A DNA stretch of 64,000 bases, taken from assembly GCA_029706075.1 (NCBI GenBank), contig JAINUG010000020.1:5795860-5859859 (forward strand), in the 5' to 3' direction. The translations under genes and the position numbers were made by a program. A model generated the notes under the pieces. The model saw only the letters and a program-made list of their open reading frames with translations. It did not search any database and was not told the DNA's origin. The DNA comes from Aldrovandia affinis. Lineage: Eukaryota > Chordata > Actinopteri > Notacanthiformes > Halosauridae. Below are positions 1 to 11,720 of this stretch, piece after piece (position 1 is the stretch's first letter; each line of letters opens with the position of its first letter).

Positions 1-197
1 ATTCTTAATAACTTACATGTTTTTTTGTGCCGAGATACAGAGTCTACGCTAACCTCATTTCCTCTTCTTACAGGAAGCAGTAGTATTTTTTTAACATTTA
101 TTTACAGGAAGTCATAGTAGCTAACTTGTTAGCTAACGTTCGCTCGACAAGGTCTGAACTTCAGTGAAGAAACGTCATCGTGACTCTGAAGTGAAAT
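1..197 (+). promoter_or_regulatory. med20: med20 5' flank and 5' UTR
   Basis: This short stretch lies directly upstream of the med20 start codon. It holds no ORF of its own. A TAACGTT-type motif and a CG-containing segment occur near 135-175, as seen at other gene starts in this window. The transcription start cannot be fixed; the 5' UTR is inferred only from position. Confidence 0.4.
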
Positions 198-3100
198 ATG
201 GGGGTTACTTGGTAAGGAATTGTCATGCATAATTCAAAATATAAGAATTCTGATTAATGTATTTTATTATTTAAGTAGGTCAATAAACGTTGCATGTATC
301 GAGCTAGAGCTATTCTACTTGCTTAGAAGTATAGGCACCTTACCGTTACCCCAGTCAGAATCTCTGCTAGCTATTAGAAATACTAATACCTAGCCCGCTA
401 TCCAACTCTAAAAACAGTAACGTTGGCTAATAATGAGCCACTCATTGAAATTGATCATTCTTTTCCGAATCCCAGTAAGCCCGTTTCGTTTACAAACTGG
501 TGCACGTGAAGGGGGCACACGGGTTCTTTACGTACTGGTGTTTTCTTGTGATTTGTCTCTAGATGCACTGCAATTTAAAGGTTGTAAATGGATAAAATCA
601 ACTAACTTTAAATATTGTGGCGATCTTACCCCTGTTAGCGTAGCTTGTTGCTAAATACGTGTAAATATCTGTGTATAGTTGTACTTGGAGCGGCACGGTG
701 GTGCAGTGGATAGCACTGTCGCCTCACAGCAAGAAGGTCTCGGGTTCGAATCCAGGCCGGGGGCCTTTCTGTGCGGAGTTTGCATGTTCTCCCCGTGTCC
801 GCGTGGGTTTCCTCCGGGTACTCCGGTTTCCTCCCACAGTCCAAAGACATGCATGTTAATTGGAGAGTCTAAATTGCCCGTAGGTATGAGTGTGTGAGTG
901 AATGGTGTGTGTGTGCCCTGCGATGGATTGGCGACCTGTCCAGGGTGTATTCCTGCCTCTCGCCCGGAACGCATGCTGGGATAGGCTCCAGCGACCCTGA
1001 CCAGGAATAAGCGGCTTAGATAATGGATGGATGGATGGAGTTGTACTTGGAAATATCTGTGTGTAGCTAGCTAGCTAGCTTGTTAGTTTTTATCTGTGTG
1101 TAGCTAGCTAGTTTTATGCAAATACGTGTTCCTTTTTGTGGCGTGTGTAATTAGTTGTTTGTTGGTAAACTCGACGGCCAATTAGGGCAAACCAGGGTCT
1201 AGTAAAAAGGCTGTTCGCTCGGTCGAATGGGTCAGAGTGTACTACTGTTCTTGCTGTGATGACCTCAATAAAGAGAAGCTCCCCTGGGGCGATTCCTGAG
1301 CCACGAACCCCGACTTAGCCTCTGCTTCCTCGGCGGATCGCCACACTGGTGTCAGAAGTGGGATAGAGCTGCGAAAGGTGGAAGAAGCGATCCGAGAGCT
1401 GGAAGAGAGGCTGGGGGTGCGAAGACGGCGTAAGACCGGGGCTACGGAGACGGCGACGAGCGCCGAGTTGCAAGGCCCAGCAGTACGCGGTACGGAGGGC
1501 CCCCGAGGGACCAGACGGAGCCAGTGTGGTTTGGCCTACGCGCCCGGCAATGGCTAGCGCTAGCGTGCCAGCTAACACGCAGCTGAAGCTAGCCAGATAC
1601 AGCGGGGCAGCACAGTGGGAGCCATACCTAGCCCAGTTACAGCTAGCTGCCCATCACTGCAGCTGGAGCGAGGGCGTGACGGCGACACACCTGGCACTCG
1701 CCCTGGAGGGCCCAGCGCTGCAAATACTGCTGGACCTCGACGCCGCTGACCAAGGCGACCTGAAGGCCCTGACAACGGCGTTGGCGAGACGGTTCGAAGG
1801 AGGAGAGAGCTGGGGGACCGTGGACGCAGACGTGCGGTTCCACACAAGGCAGGGCTACCCGTCGTTTGGCGCAGCAGAGCGGGAAGAGCTCGCACTGCAC
1901 GCCTTCCTCCAGGCCCTTACCCCAGAGCGACTGCGCCAGCACGTCGTCCTGGCCACACCCCGCTCCCTTGATGAGGCCCTCAAGGAAGCAGAGAGGGTGG
2001 AGGACGTCCTTTGCCTGGCGCCAGGCCAGACAGCCCGCCCCCGCGTCCGCGAGGTTGACTGCTACGAGGAGGAGGAGGAGGAGGAGGAGGAAGTACGCCA
2101 GCAGCGACGACAGCGCCCACCGCCGGTACGACGAGGCCGCTGCTACCGCTGTGACGAGCCAGGACACCTAGCCCGCGACTGCCCAGCACCAGCACCGCTG
2201 TCCCAGGAACCCATCCTCCTCAATCAGGAACAGCCTGCTGTGCCTGAAACCAGTTCGGTCCCACTCGCAAAAGTGAAAATTCCATCTGCCCTTGTGAAGG
2301 CGGGCACTCGCGATGAGGAATGCATGCAGACTGATCTCGTGCAGCACACTATTGACACTGGTGATGCTGCACCGGTTGTCACTCGCAAATCGGCTGGGGG
2401 CGGAGGAGAAGGTTAAAGAGATGGCCGCTGCGAGCGTCATTGAGCCCTCCAACAGCCCGTGGGCAGTCCCTGCCGTCTGGAAGAAGAACAGAGAGTGGCG
2501 TTTTTCCATCCTGCCCTTTTAAGGGTGGCTGAGCAAACCATCCAACTGCGAGTGGGCCGACTGGGTAAGGCTGGTGGGTTGTACCTGCATTGCAGGCTGG
2601 ATTGACAATCCTGCCGGGCACTGGTCGACACGGGGGCCACCATCTCCCTGGTGCAGTCTGGAACGCTCCCCAACACCACCTGGGAACCAACAATCACCCA
2701 GTTGCAGTCGGTGACGGGGCAGAGGCTCGGCATGTGGGGTAAGAAGATGGTGAGCGTGGAGGTCGGGAACCGGGAAGTGGTGTTGCATGGTGTTCTGGCT
2801 GGCTGACCTCCGCAATGCGTGCATCATCGGCCTGGATCTGCTGGCCCACTGGGGTGCCACAGTGGACATCGCCAACGCCAGGCTCTCCATTGACGCCACC
2901 ACCCTCGCCCTCCACGCCGCCCCCAAGAGGAAACACAGGTCCAGGAGGACCCACAGCCGAGCAGCCTCAGCCCGCCCACACGGTTCACCGCCCCGGCCCG
3001 CCAGCACAGGTAGTAGCTCACCTGCCCCTGTTCCTTATGGCCCTCTGTCACAACCCGCCTCACCCTCTGTCGAGACGGCGGGCGCTGTCCGTGAGCTGTG

Positions 3101-6100
3101 GCGACGTAGCTGCAGCGGCCTAGACCCTCGCCAATGCCAACAGCTTGAGCGCTTGCTGGAGGACAATGCAGACCTCTTCGCTGCTCGCGATGAGGAATGC
3201 ACGCAGACTGATCTAGTGCAGCACACCATTGACACTGGTGATGCTGCATCGGTTCGTCTGCGCCCTCACCGGTTGTCACTCGCAAAGCGGCTGGGGGCGG
3301 AGGAGAAGGTTAAAGAGATGGCCGCTGCGAGCGTCATTGAGCCCTCCAACAGCCCGTGGGCAGCCCCTGCCGTCCTAGTATGGAAGAAGAACAGAGAGTG
3401 GCATTTTTGCGTTGACTACCAGCGCCTCAACGCCGTAATGCGCAAAGACGCCTACCCTCTCCCCCGCATCGACGAGGCGCTTGACCACATCGCGGGGTCC
3501 AGCTGGTTCTGCTCGCTGGACCTCCGGAGTGGGTACTGGCAAGTGAGGATGGCCCCAGATGCGAAAGCTAAAACAGCTTTCACCATCGGGCAAGGGTTGT
3601 GGCAGTTCCGCGTGATGCCGTTCGGACTGTGCAACGCCCCTGCCACGTTCGAGCGGCTGATGGAAAGGGTGCTGTCGGCTGTCCCCCGAAGCTGCTGTGT
3701 GGTGTACCTGGATGACCTAGTACATGCCAGCAGTTTCGAGCACGCCCTCGCTAACCTCGGTAACCATTGCGATTAGCCAGGCTAGGCTTCGGCTGAATCC
3801 CCGGAAGTGCCAGCTGCTCCAGAGGGAGACTGCTTTCCTGGGGCATGTTGTGAGTGAGCGAGGGGTAACCACCGACCCAGCTAAGGTGACTGCTGTGCGG
3901 GACTGGCCGACCCCGGCGAATGTAGGCGAGCTGCACAGTTTCCTGGGGCTGGCGAGCTACTACCGGCGATTTGTGCAGTGTTTCGCTTCCATTGCCAGTC
4001 CCCTCCATCGCCTCACCGACAAGTACCAGCCGTTTGTCTGGACGGAGGAGTGCGCAGGGAGAGAGCGGTCACCTATTACAGCGGCGCCCTGAGCCGGGCA
4101 GAGCGGAATTACTGTGTGACCCGCAGAGAGCTGCTGGCGGTGGTGAAGGCACTACGGCACTTCAGGCTCTACCTCCAAGGCAGCCACTTCCGCCTCCGAA
4201 CTGCCAGTGTTGCCAGAGCAGCTGCGGGAGGGTCAGGAGGCCGACAGCTACATGCATGCTACAGAAGGTGAGGGGTTGGCTGGAGGCGGGACGACCGCCA
4301 CAATGGGCTGAGGTCTCAGCTGAGGGGCCCGAGGTCAAGGCCTACTACAGGCAGTGGAGGAGCCTTGAGTTGCGGGACGGGCTGGCGTATTGGCGGTGGC
4401 AGGCACCCGGGCTGGGAAGCGACCTCCTCCAACTCCTCGTTCCCCCGAGCGCTCCACTTCGGCAACGGTAAGACCTTGCGACGACTGAGGAGCCGCTTTT
4501 ACTGGCCTGGGTGCCGCCGGGACGTAGAGCTGCACGTCCACTGCTGCGACTCCTGTACGGCATGCAAATGGCCTACCAGGCGCTCCCATGCCCCTCTGCA
4601 GCACTACGTGGTGGGGGCCCCGATGGAGCGGGTGGGGGTGGACGTCCTCGGCCCTTTCCCTGTCACTGAGGCCGGTAACCGCTATGTCCTTGTGGCCATG
4701 GACTATTTTACGAAGTGGCCTGAGGCATACGCGGTGCCGGACCAAAGTGCCACGACAATAGCAGGAAAGCTGGTCGAGGAGATGTTTGCCCGGTTCGGGG
4801 TCCCTGCCCAACTCCACAGTGACCAGGGGCGAAACTTCGAGTTGCAGGTGTTGACTGAGGTCTGCAGCCGGCTGGGGGTGACCAAGACCCGGACGACGCC
4901 ACTCCATCCCCAGAGTGACGGTCTCGTCGAGCGGTTCAACAAGACCCTGACTGCGCAGCTTGCCATCCTTGCCAGCCAACACCAGCGAGACTTGGACCCC
5001 CATCTGCCCCTGGTCCCGTGGTCCTACAGAACTGCCGTACAGGAGTCCAGTCTCTGCACGCCCGCCGCCCTGATGTTCGGGCGGGAGCTCCAGACGCCTG
5101 TGGACTTGGTGTTCGGGGTCCCGCCTGAGCACGGGAGACCAGCCCGTACAGAGGTCTGCTACTTCTGCCAGCTACTTGAACGGCTACGAGTGGCACATGA
5201 CTTCTCTCGCCAGGCCCAGGACACCGTGGGACTGCGACAGAAGCGCGCCTACGACCAGCACTGCAAGGGGCAGGCCTTCAAGCCAGGTGACAGAGTGTGG
5301 ATCCACTGCCCAGTATGCAAGAAGGGCCTGTCCCCTAAGCTGCAGTCGCACTGGCACGGGCCTGGCGAGGTCGTGGGGCGGCTGAGTGAGGTGACCTACC
5401 GTGTGCGCATGCCAAACCGGGGGCGCCTGGTGGTGCTCCACCAAGATCGGCTTGCGCCCTACTACCCACTCGCCGCCGAAGACGCAGTTGGCGGACAGGA
5501 AGGTGGCAGCCCTGTCCCCTCAACACCACCGGCAGAGGAGGAGGCGACACAACACACCACCAGTCGACCCACTCGGCAACGGCAGCTACCAAGCCACTTA
5601 GATAGTTATGAGGTAAATCGCTTGGGGACTGTGGGATCGCCGGGGACTAGTGACCCCTTGGGTGATGGCTGTGTGGCGATCTTACCCCTGTTAGCGTAGC
5701 TTTTTGCTAAATACTTGTAAATATCTGTGTATAGTTGTACTTGGAAATATCCGTGTGTAGCTAGCTAGCTTGTTAGTTTTTATCTGTGTGTAGCTAGCTA
5801 GTTTTATGCAAATACGTGTTCCTTTTTGTGCCGTGTGTAATTGGTTGTTTGTTGGTAAACTCGACGGCCAATTAGGGCGAACCAGGGTCTAACAAAAAGG
5901 CTGTTCGCCCGGTCGAACGGGTCAGAGTGTACTACTGTTCTTGCTGTGATGACCTCAATAAAGAGAAGCTCCCCTAGGGCGATTCCTGAGCCACGAACCC
6001 CGACTTCGCCTCCTCGGCGGATCGCCACAATATTCTCTCACCCCTCTCCTCATTTATCTGTCATTCTATCACCCACAAGTGTGTGTCAGGTTCCAGTCGC

Positions 6101-8446
6101 TGAGGGAAAGAGTGTGCAACAGACAGTGGATATTCTGCACAGAAAACTGGAACAGCTGGGTGCAGTGAAGCAGGGCAACTTCTGTGTGGATTGTGAGACG
6201 TACCACGCTGCCGGCAACACCAGCGGTATGGGGAATGGTGCCAGCATGCATCCCTAAAATGATACTATTATCATTCTTATCAGCCTATTCTTATACAGGC
6301 TGAAGTCTGCTCCTGTTTTCAGCTCAGCTCTAATGCACAATTATGTCATTTCCTTTGAAATTGACTCCTGCAGATATATACATGGGTTTTGAGGTTACAA
6401 CCAGATCATAATTTCACATTTGGACCTTTGTTTAAAACATGTTAACTGAAGTAACGTTTTGGGCCAGATAAAGCTAAGTTGTATTGCCGATCTTTGTGGG
6501 TTGTTGAAAATTTGTGGGTATTGTCCAAAGATTGTATTGAAAACATCATCACACTTGCTTGTACTTAAAATTCCCTTTTTTTAATCCCTCCTAACAGGCC
6601 AGCCACCCAAATTCTTATATGTCATGCACAACACGGAGACTCCACTGAGCTGTTTAGCCCTGTTTGAGGGTGGCCCCTGTCTGACAGCTGATGGCAACTT
6701 TGATGTGCTAATGGTGAAGCTCAAGAGTCACTTCCAGAATGCCAAAGGCCACAAGGTGGAGAGCCGTGGTTCCCGCTACCAGTACTGTGATTTCCTAGTA
6801 AAGGTGGGCACGGTGACCATGAGCTCAAGTGCACGGGGTATTTCTGTAGAGGTAAGTGAAGGAATGGGGCGAGTTGAGGTTGGCATGAAGAGAATGCAAA
6901 GAAAGGGAAACTGGCTGCATAAAATGCATACATTTTGTTTAAGGGGGTTACAGATAGAACATGACTGACATAGATTCTTTGACACTACCTGTTTTGGTAT
7001 GCCATAAAAGGGCAGATAATACATTATATGTAAATTCCTTGAAAGCCAAGACTCTCCTTATTCTTCAAAGGGGCAAGGGCATGTGCATGAGGCTAATTGT
7101 ACAGAATGCGGCACATAGTAGCCACTGTTTAAGAGACCTATAAATCTTGAACATTGATTTACGCTAAAAAACTAAAAGCGCATGGTTGGCACATCCAACT
7201 AAATCACTAGTCCTTAGTGCAGTGATGCACCCCAATGTCTGAAATGGAGTCCTGGCCATGCCAGTGCAAACTGTGGCCAGGAGCCCCAGGGGGTGTTGCT
7301 CAATTGTCTATACTCTATAGCATCATCCACGGAGGGAGGGTTTTTGTCAACAAGATATACCTGTAGGCTCAACTACTCCACCCGCTGTCTGCCTGTGTCC
7401 ATTGCACATTCCTCCGGTGCAAGAACTATGCAGCTCAGTTTGTGGATTGCAGAATGGGGAAAAAAGTGGAGGCTGACAGAACATGCTTTGAAGAACATGA
7501 ATGCTAGTCTGGGCTCTTCCAAATTGACGGAGGGTGTTGTAGCAATACAAATACAATAAGCCATCCCAAATTGTTTTATTTTTAATTTTTAATTTTTAAT
7601 TTTTTAATTTTTTAATACGAGGGATAAAAATAATAAAAAAATAAAAAAACACCAAAAATTAAAATCCACAGTTGGGTTAACAGTCCATTGACCTTTGACC
7701 TCTTGCACAAGAGGCTTCGTCGGCTGTTCCTTTGGACACGTCTCTGACATGGGCCACATAACAAATTGAGGCTGGAGGTGACAACACAGTCTGTATAGGC
7801 TAATGGTAATACTGTGCAGTTGGACCCACAAATGCAGCCAAAACAAGGATTGTCTGAGTTGCCAGTGCTACAGTTGATTATAAGGGAGGGAGATTGTAAA
7901 TGGGTTCATTGGCATAAAGTTCTTGATGCAAACATTTGACTTCACTTCCCAGAGTCAGTATGACTGGAGAGAAGCCAGTGAATAGCCATAGGGCACTTCA
8001 CAGGAAGATGGGTCTTTAAAAAAAGACTAATATAACATGGTGTAACATTTCCTTTGTTACTGAAAACAGAAGCATCAGAAGGGTGAAGGAAGCTTGGTTT
8101 GAATAAGAGGACCTACCTGGATAATACAGCTTGCTGTTTCCAATAGTGTGGGAGACAGTTTCTTGGCTGGTAGGAAAACTCCTGGTGGTAATACTTTGTC
8201 TGTGGCATCATGTGTCTGCAGGTGGAGTACTGTGCCTGTGTGGTGCCTGGTGACTGCTGGAACCTGATGAAAGAGTTCATGCACACTTTCCTAGGCCCCA
8301 GCATCCCCGAGCTGCCTACTGTTTTCACCACCAAGCCTGAAGGCATCTATGCACCTGTGGACTGCTCTGATACCATGACTCAATACCTGGAGCTGTTCAG
8401 CAAGGTACGGAAACAGCAAGCGGTTCCAGGGAGCAGTGTACGCTGA
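198..8446 (+). CDS. med20: Mediator complex subunit 20 (four coding exons)
   Basis: MED20 is a head-module subunit of Mediator, the nuclear coactivator bridging transcription factors and RNA polymerase II. Coding exons are 198-211, 6080-6225, 6598-6851 and 8222-8446. All have GT donors and AG acceptors, and the phases join to 212 codons plus stop, the same length as human MED20. Exon 1 encodes only MGVT plus two bases of Cys. The intron 1 junction restores [20 protein letters not shown], close to the human N-terminus. Other matching blocks are [45 protein letters not shown] and a C-terminal KVRKQQ. Intron 1 is 5.9 kb because a Ty3/gypsy retrotransposon sits in it. The next gene, usp49, is on the same strand, as in human 6p21. 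The coding sequence shows no damage. Confidence 0.95.
616..1345 (+). repeat. 5' LTR, split by a SINE
   Basis: The LTR aligns with 5672-6029 apart from a 362-bp interruption (SINE plus one target-site copy). It holds tandem GTAGCTAGCTAG blocks, one unit longer than in the 3' LTR, and an AATAAA signal near 1268 that would polyadenylate the element's RNA. Confidence 0.92.
689..1038 (+). mobile_element. tRNA-derived SINE-like element inside the 5' LTR
   Basis: The element starts with a tRNA-like head: GGTGCAGTGGATAGC resembles an A box and GGTTCGAATCC is a B box. The 3' end is a short ATGG tandem. It is flanked by a perfect 12-bp target-site duplication, AGTTGTACTTGG, at 677-688 and 1039-1050. 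A second copy lies inverted at 54581-54937. The 3' LTR lacks it, so it inserted after the retrotransposon. Confidence 0.85.
1347..1364 (+). other. Primer-binding site, tRNA-Leu type
   Basis: TGGTGTCAGAAGTGGGAT lies one base after the 5' LTR. It is complementary to the 3' end of vertebrate tRNA-Leu(CAA) including CCA, the normal place and form of a minus-strand primer site. Confidence 0.8.
1550..2416 (+). pseudogene. gag: Gag polyprotein (capsid and CCHC nucleocapsid), truncated
   Basis: The reading frame opens upstream at 1526; the ATG at 1550 ([11 protein letters not shown]) is the more natural start. The middle resembles the retrotransposon Gag capsid domain, with helical leucine-rich segments such as [13 protein letters not shown] nine-residue Glu run is encoded by GAG repeats near 2067-2090. 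It is followed by a basic stretch and one zinc knuckle, [14 protein letters not shown]. The frame ends at a TAA created by a misplaced copy of reverse-transcriptase sequence (2307-2505), so the last 37 residues or so are not Gag. Confidence 0.85.
2307..2505 (+). repeat. Internal duplication of pol sequence between gag and protease
   Basis: The segment is nearly identical to 3184-3408 in the reverse-transcriptase N-terminal region. It lacks two internal pieces of about 20 and 6 bp, and the frame is lost. Both copies include the DNA for [19 protein letters not shown] and [15 protein letters not shown]. Confidence 0.9.
2520..2880 (+). pseudogene. pol: Retropepsin-like aspartic protease, frameshifted
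   Basis: The catalytic signature [12 protein letters not shown] is encoded from 2618, in the gag frame. The second conserved strand, [11 protein letters not shown], is at about 2821-2853 in a different frame. The first frame stops at a TGA around 2805. A frameshift near 2790-2800 therefore separates the two halves. Confidence 0.8.
2787..3776 (+). pseudogene. pol: Reverse transcriptase fingers/palm, with protease tail
   Basis: The open frame starts within the protease tail and runs through a Pro/Ser-rich linker into reverse transcriptase. Motifs in order are [50 protein letters not shown] and the catalytic YLDD at 3705-3716. The frame ends at a TAG at 3774-3776, where an indel shifts the thumb into another frame. 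Motif order and spacing are those of Ty3/gypsy reverse transcriptases. Confidence 0.9.
3760..4271 (+). pseudogene. pol: Reverse transcriptase thumb and deleted RNase H
   Basis: The thumb continues out of frame with [20 protein letters not shown] and [11 protein letters not shown] to FVWTEEC near 4050. The sequence then jumps to the RNase H segment [20 protein letters not shown] and [12 protein letters not shown]. The usual catalytic Asp-containing block between them is missing. The later RNase H block is also cut, joining at about 4200 to a C-terminal linker. These are internal deletions with frame changes. Confidence 0.8.
4365..5699 (+). pseudogene. pol: Integrase with zinc-binding, DD35E and GPY-like regions
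   Basis: This is the longest surviving frame of the element. An HHCC zinc-binding region is visible around [20 protein letters not shown], and the catalytic core follows. The triad is Asp at 4641-4643 (VDVLGPF), Asp at 4821-4823 (SDQGRNF) and Glu at 4929-4931 (VERFNK). The last two are separated by 35 residues. The C-terminal part, [19 protein letters not shown], resembles the GPY/F module; no chromodomain is obvious. The frame runs a few codons into the 3' LTR. The core looks undamaged, but it would normally be made as part of the broken Pol. Confidence 0.88.
5672..6029 (+). repeat. 3' LTR
   Basis: This 358-bp copy begins TGTGGCGATC and ends GATCGCCACA and lacks the SINE. AATAAA at about 5957 is the element's polyadenylation signal. 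No clear polypurine tract is seen immediately before it. Confidence 0.92.
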
Positions 8447-8923
8447 GAGACTGAGTGGGAAATGTGACCAGGGGAGAAAAACCTGCTGACACCGACTCAA
8501 GTAACCACACACCCCGAATCCAAGTAACACATGGAACCCGGGTACATTCCCACCATGACGTAAGGAAAACGGCAGACTTTTCCACAATACGAATGCTTTG
8601 AGGATTATCTAAAAAAAATTAACTATTTTGAGTTACTGGATGTGGCTGTTTCACAAAGGACATTCAGAAATACTAAATGGTGTATTATTATTATTTTAAT
8701 CTCAGACAGGGTTCAAACATTCTGAGATATTTGTCTGTGTTTATTTTGCTCAATCAAATTTGAGCATACCAAGGACAACTTAATTATTGTACTTTTCCTG
8801 TGTTTTAGTATGTGTGTTAAACGTTCAGTGTACAAGAAAGCCATTCGTTTATAGCATTTTGCTTATGAAGAAATACTGATTTTAAATAACATTTTTTTGG
8901 AAAACCAGAATGGACAAATTTCT

Positions 8924-8929
8924 AATAAA
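8924..8929 (+). other. med20: Candidate med20 polyadenylation signal
   Basis: AATAAA occurs about 480 bases after the med20 stop in AT-rich sequence. It is the first canonical signal after the coding region; the 3' end itself is not proven. Confidence 0.45.
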
Positions 8930-11720
8930 AGTATTTTTGAAGTCACACATTTTGACTCCAATGTTTTCCATTTATAATGCATAGCTGTTATCATTCATCA
9001 AGAAATATTATATAGAATCAAACATTGAGCAGTGATTGCTGCAGTATTTGAAGTGGTTTCCTTTTTGTAAATCACCTGTGATTGTTGAAATGCAACAAAT
9101 CAAACACTACCATTAGAAACAGCATCTTGGCAGACATGGAGTGTGATGGAGCCAAAGAGAAAAACTACCTTACACGGAATGACAATTATATATTTTTGTG
9201 TTGCAGTACATGTACATTTTTTTTTTACAGATGAGTAAGAGTGAATGGCTAGGATCCATATTACACTTGGAGATTAATTAGTTGAATTAGAAGTGGAATT
9301 GAGAACAAAGTATCCCTTTTTGGCAGGTGCAAAAAAGTTTTTTTTGTTAGTTTTTTTTACCCACAGGAAACAATTTATGTATAATGAGGGAGATCAGGGA
9401 GGCAGCAGCATTCTATAGCAAAACATATCACTTTGTAGTGGAACAAGTATTTGATATTTCAGACAGTTATGGCTTACATTTAAGAATTTCGCAAATTACC
9501 CACAAGGTACGACAATTGTAGCATTAACTCTGAAGCTTGTGGCTATTGTTTAGTAGTACAGTTTCGTTTTGGGAAATTTCTACCTTCTTACACACAGTGA
9601 TTTGCTCTGAATACAGCCTTAATTATTTTGGCTGTGATTGAGTAATACATAAGCAAAGTTCACAAATAAACCATTTGTGTTCAAAATAAATAAAAATTCA
9701 TACCGAAAGGTGTGTTGCCCTCTCATAAACAACCAAATATGAAACTGCCCACACTGTCCTCACCAAAAAGGGTTATCAGCAACCTTTTTGTCTTTTCAGT
9801 CTTATATTCATTAATTATTATAAGACATAAATAAAACCTTAAAATTACATTTAAGTAAACTTACCTTAAAAAGGAATCAGAGTAAAGTGATATACCAGCA
9901 GAAAAGCAGGTGCTCTGCGGAGAAGAACTTAAATGGGTGTTTCTCAGAAGATGACCAAAGGTAAGAAAAAATGGTGTAATGAACTTCCTGCCCACATAGG
10001 ACATGCGCTTGTTAAGATGTTTGGCAGCTCGTTACACCGCTGGGAATCTAGAGATGAGAGAATAAAGAACCGTATGATCAGGACATGAGAGGGAGTGTGT
10101 AAATAAAGTTATAGGCTGAAGTTAACATGATATTGCTGGCTGTTGTACATCTAAAATGTCTCATAAACAGCAAATCATATTGGAATAGGGTGCCATTTCT
10201 AATGTCACTAAAAATATTAAAGCAGCCTCATCTCTCCCCACAGCCTGCCTCTCACCTTGTGCTACTATGCTGGCTAGTTGTCGGCCTGTCCATCCCCAAG
10301 CGGTGAAATTATCTCGCTACCTTGATCAGGACAGCAGAGTCCATTATCACCTTCTGAGGACTTGCCTCAGGATTTTCAAGCCAAAATCTGCTAATTGGGT
10401 AGAGACTGCACCTGGAAAACACTTTGTTGTTTTACTACTGAACTTATAGACCGCACAACCAGCCACTGTTCTATATATAAAATACTTCTATATATACCCT
10501 TTTTTTTACACGTACAGATTTTAGTTTAAATTCTACAAAATGGGTGTAAATGGGATGGCAGGTATGCCATCGTCTTAGTTAAGGTTTGGCTGGGGATGCC
10601 ACATAACTAAACAGCACAGTTTGGCACTTTTCAGTACTTATTATTGTACGTACTGCTGCACTGTGTTGCCTTTGTATGCCTCCCATTGTGGGTGGTGTTG
10701 CTGATTCCGTAATGTATATGCCTTTTCCCGTTTGGGTTCTGGACCTCTTTTTTCAAATCGCAATATGTTGTCCTGGATAAGGGCGTCTGCAAAATTAATT
10801 TATCAACGAATGATTTTACGTATAACTGGTTGGGTCTAACAATAAAGAAAACCTGAACTTCACGCAACAAATGAACTTCCCTGATTGCCTGGACACGATG
10901 AGGCAGATTTGTGGGTGGAACACCACAACATCGTCATTAAACACAGAACCAATCACAAGCGGAGCATTTGTTCTCCACCGGGTACGAGGTCGTCTGCCTG
11001 GCCTACTGGCCCGAGAGCCGTTTATACTGGCTATGCTGAGTTCCGAGTTTGGCTTATAATAACAGTGTTACGTTTCTATGTAGCATATTTGCGCCCGAAC
11101 GAAGAAAACGTTTTTCAACGGGCCTTTCATTTAAAACTTATTAGCCGATATAGTTGCATTCTATTCATATGTTCCCCATTGCGTTATCCAGAGACCGTTG
11201 AGACAACATCTCAAAATATATTATCTTTGGCCACATTGCAGAAATAAAACATGTCACCACCAAAATCGCAGTTTATTAAGTGTTCCAGAGTTCATTTATA
11301 AACATTTACAATACTCAATGGAATGATCGACACTGCGTGTACCAATGGGAGCCAAACCCTACAGGAAGATTGATCACTTTCAATCCAATCAGAGCGACTT
11401 GGTTTTAAGCCTATAATAGTTCGGTTGTCTCGAGGTCGGTGACAGCTCGCGCGTGTAGATGATGGCGGTAAATAAAAGCTATACGCTATAAAAATAAATA
11501 AAACGACGAATAGGTTTCTCAAAACAAATAGCATGTAGTTGTTATCTCGATTTGTTCAACGTATTTTATTGTCATAGTGATGAGTTTATAACCTCTTAAA
11601 GTTAAGGTTTTTTTTCTTTAAGAATCAGTGACTTTAATCTGGGTTGACCTCCTGTTGTTTTGTTAAGAGATTATCATGAAAGTTGATTTTTTAAATAATA
11701 TTTTTGTAGTAGCGTCATTG
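8930..11720. other. med20-usp49 intergenic region, no gene recognised
   Basis: The sequence is AT-rich and has only short unsupported frames. A fragment reading GGATAAGGGCGTCTGC near 10775 matches the 3' tail of a dispersed teleost repeat seen elsewhere in the window. CG-containing sequence increases after 10980. Nothing else could be identified. Confidence 0.5.

Larger units (their letters stand above)
616..6029 (+). mobile_element. Ty3/gypsy LTR retrotransposon, degenerate, in med20 intron 1
   Basis: The two LTRs begin TGTGGCGATC and end GATCGCCACA, so each LTR has a perfect 10-bp terminal inverted repeat. The insertion is flanked by ATAT (612-615 and 6030-6033), a likely 4-bp target-site duplication. 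Internal order is primer-binding site, Gag with zinc knuckle, protease, reverse transcriptase, RNase H, integrase: the Ty3/gypsy order. By eye the LTRs differ at roughly a dozen substitutions over about 355 aligned bases plus two small indels. The coding region carries frameshifts, an internal duplication and deletions, so this copy cannot be autonomous. It lies in the same orientation as med20. Confidence 0.93.
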
